From: Hyphomicrobiales bacterium
Lineage (GTDB): Bacteria > Pseudomonadota > Alphaproteobacteria > Rhizobiales > Beijerinckiaceae
Length of the DNA: 64,000 nt
NCBI GenBank assembly: GCA_026400535.1
Contig: JAPLOU010000044.1
Coordinates: 1-64,000 of the forward strand
Reading direction: 5' to 3'
Shown here: one piece after another, positions 62,931-64,000 of the stretch
Numbering within the stretch: position 1 is the first letter of the stretch
Layout: each line of letters starts with the position of its first letter
Position numbers and translations under genes: made by a program
The notes under the pieces: model-generated
The model's input: the letters and a program-made list of their open reading frames with translations, nothing else
Database searches by the model: none
Told to the model about the DNA's origin: nothing

Positions 62931-64000
62931 ATGGCGTCACCTGCCCTGCCCGCCATGCTTGCTCCCGGCACCACCATCGGCATCCTCGGCGGCGGGCAAC
63001 TCGGTCGCATGCTGGCGCAGGCTGCCGCCGCGCTGGGTTTCAGGGCCCATATCTTTGCCCCGGAGTTCGACAGCCCGGCTTTCGAGGTGACATCTTTAAG
63101 GAGCGTCGCGGCCTATGCCGATGAAATGGCGCTGGCACGCTTCGCGGAAGCCGTCGATGTCGTGACCTACGAGTTCGAGAACGTACCGGTTGATGCCGTG
63201 CGCTTCCTCGAAGCCAGGGTGCCGGTACGGCCCGGTTCTAAAGCGCTTGCTGTGGCACAGGATCGGCTGGCGGAAAAGCGGCTGGCCTGCGACCTGGGTG
63301 CAAGGACGGCTGCGTTCGCCGCTGTCGTCACGCGCGACGACCTCACCCTCGCGATGGCAGCGACCGGGGTGCCCGCCGTCCTCAAGACCGTGCGTTTCGG
63401 CTATGATGGCAAGGGACAGGCCAAGATCCGCTCGTACGAAGAGGCGGACGGAGCCCATGCCGCCATGCGCGGACAGCCGGCCATCCTCGAAAGTTTTGTG
63501 GCCTTCACGGCGGAGATTTCGGTGGTGGCGGCCCGCGGGCTGGACGGAGCCTTCGCCCCCTTCGCAGTTACCCTGAACGACCATCGCAACCATGTCCTGC
63601 ACAGATCGCTCGCGCCTGCCGGGATTGGCGACGAGGTCGCGGCCCGCGCCACCGGAATTGCCCGTGCCATCGCCGACGCGCTCGACTATGTCGGCGTGCT
63701 CGGCGTCGAGTTCTTCGTGGTTGGCGCGGGCGAAAGTCAGACCGTGCTCCTCAATGAGATCGCACCCAGGGTTCACAACTCGGGACACTGGACCATGGAC
63801 GGCGCGGTCACGTCCCAGTTCGAGCAGCACATCCGCGCGGTCGCAGGCTGGCCGCTTGGCTCGGCCCGCATGGTCGCGCCGGCGGCAGAAATGATCAACC
63901 TGATCGGCCCCGAGGCCGATGGCTGGGCCGCCATCGTGCGCGACGGCGAAGCGAAACTGCATCTTTACGGAAAGACTGAAAGCCGACCTGGCCGGAAGAT
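62931..64000 (+). CDS. purK: 5-(carboxyamino)imidazole ribonucleotide synthase (3' end beyond right edge)
   Basis: 356 codons visible, about nine-tenths of the usual length. GILGGGQLGRMLAQAAAALGF opens the biotin-carboxylase-like N-domain, and the ATP-grasp domain shows VTYEFENVP, LKTVRFGYDGKGQ and NEIAPRVHNSGHWT. It uses ATP and bicarbonate to carboxylate AIR. ATG 62931 is one base after the purE stop. Confidence 0.95.
   Translation, partial: MASPALPAMLAPGTTIGILGGGQLGRMLAQAAAALGFRAHIFAPEFDSPAFEVTSLRSVAAYADEMALARFAEAVDVVTYEFENVPVDAVRFLEARVPVRPGSKALAVAQDRLAEKRLACDLGARTAAFAAVVTRDDLTLAMAATGVPAVLKTVRFGYDGKGQAKIRSYEEADGAHAAMRGQPAILESFVAFTAEISVVAARGLDGAFAPFAVTLNDHRNHVLHRSLAPAGIGDEVAARATGIARAIADALDYVGVLGVEFFVVGAGESQTVLLNEIAPRVHNSGHWTMDGAVTSQFEQHIRAVAGWPLGSARMVAPAAEMINLIGPEADGWAAIVRDGEAKLHLYGKTESRPGRK

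Overview
The window is high-GC DNA from an alphaproteobacterium, most likely of the order Hyphomicrobiales (Rhizobiales). This rests on an NdvA-type cyclic glucan exporter, an AapJQM-type amino-acid transporter, a CarD-type regulator, an RpoH sigma factor, a TrcR (DUF1013) regulator, an RcdA (DUF1465) protease adaptor with an upstream CtrA box, and DUF1192 and DUF465 proteins. The genus cannot be fixed from the sequence alone.

Region A (1-8671) is a catabolic operon. A divergent LacI-family repressor gene, cut by the left edge, faces an operon of two ABC permeases, an ABC ATPase, a DegT-family PLP aminotransferase, an NMT1-like binding protein, a histidinol-dehydrogenase-like enzyme resembling HpsN, an SDR dehydrogenase and an MDR alcohol dehydrogenase. 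A perfect 16-bp palindrome lies between repressor and operon. The set resembles 2,3-dihydroxypropane-1-sulfonate (DHPS) oxidation, but with ABC uptake and an added aminotransferase.

Region B (8672-21321) is read leftward. It holds a broken LysR remnant and, on the other strand, a fragment of a dCMP-deaminase-type enzyme. A long catabolic gene train follows: HMG-CoA-lyase-like, class III CoA-transferase, class V aminotransferase-like, FAD amine/amino-acid oxidase, indoleamine-dioxygenase-like, kynurenine-formamidase-like, kynureninase, 3-hydroxyanthranilate dioxygenase, a lone molybdenum hydroxylase large subunit and a divergent DapA-family lyase. No kynurenine 3-monooxygenase is visible. A decayed ABC ATPase tail sits inside the train.

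Region C (21517-32012) is mostly core genome: a DUF3108 exported protein, a SUV3-like helicase with a long low-complexity tail, an S4 RNA-binding protein, FdxA, CarD, RpoH, an M48 lipoprotein protease, two small hypothetical genes coupled to a TauE/SafE permease, and tRNA-Arg(CCT).

Region D (32040-38794) looks like a D-glutamate module. A LysR gene (DgcR-like) diverges from dgcN and dgcA, which are followed by aapJ, aapQ and aapM without an ATPase gene. Two matching LysR-type dyads lie in the divergent promoter.

Region E (38883-52882) holds an MscS-type channel, a CAP lipoprotein, a MotA/MotB-like pair, NdvA, an orphan histidine kinase, a CNNM/CorC protein, AroB and AroK, XerD, and small or larger membrane proteins.

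Region F (52926-64000) holds an ABC exporter, an internally deleted rpmE (L31), PrpE, TrcR, DUF1192, a CtrA box with a possible small RNA, RcdA, a TSUP permease, an acyl-CoA ligase, two DUF465 proteins, PurE and the start of PurK.
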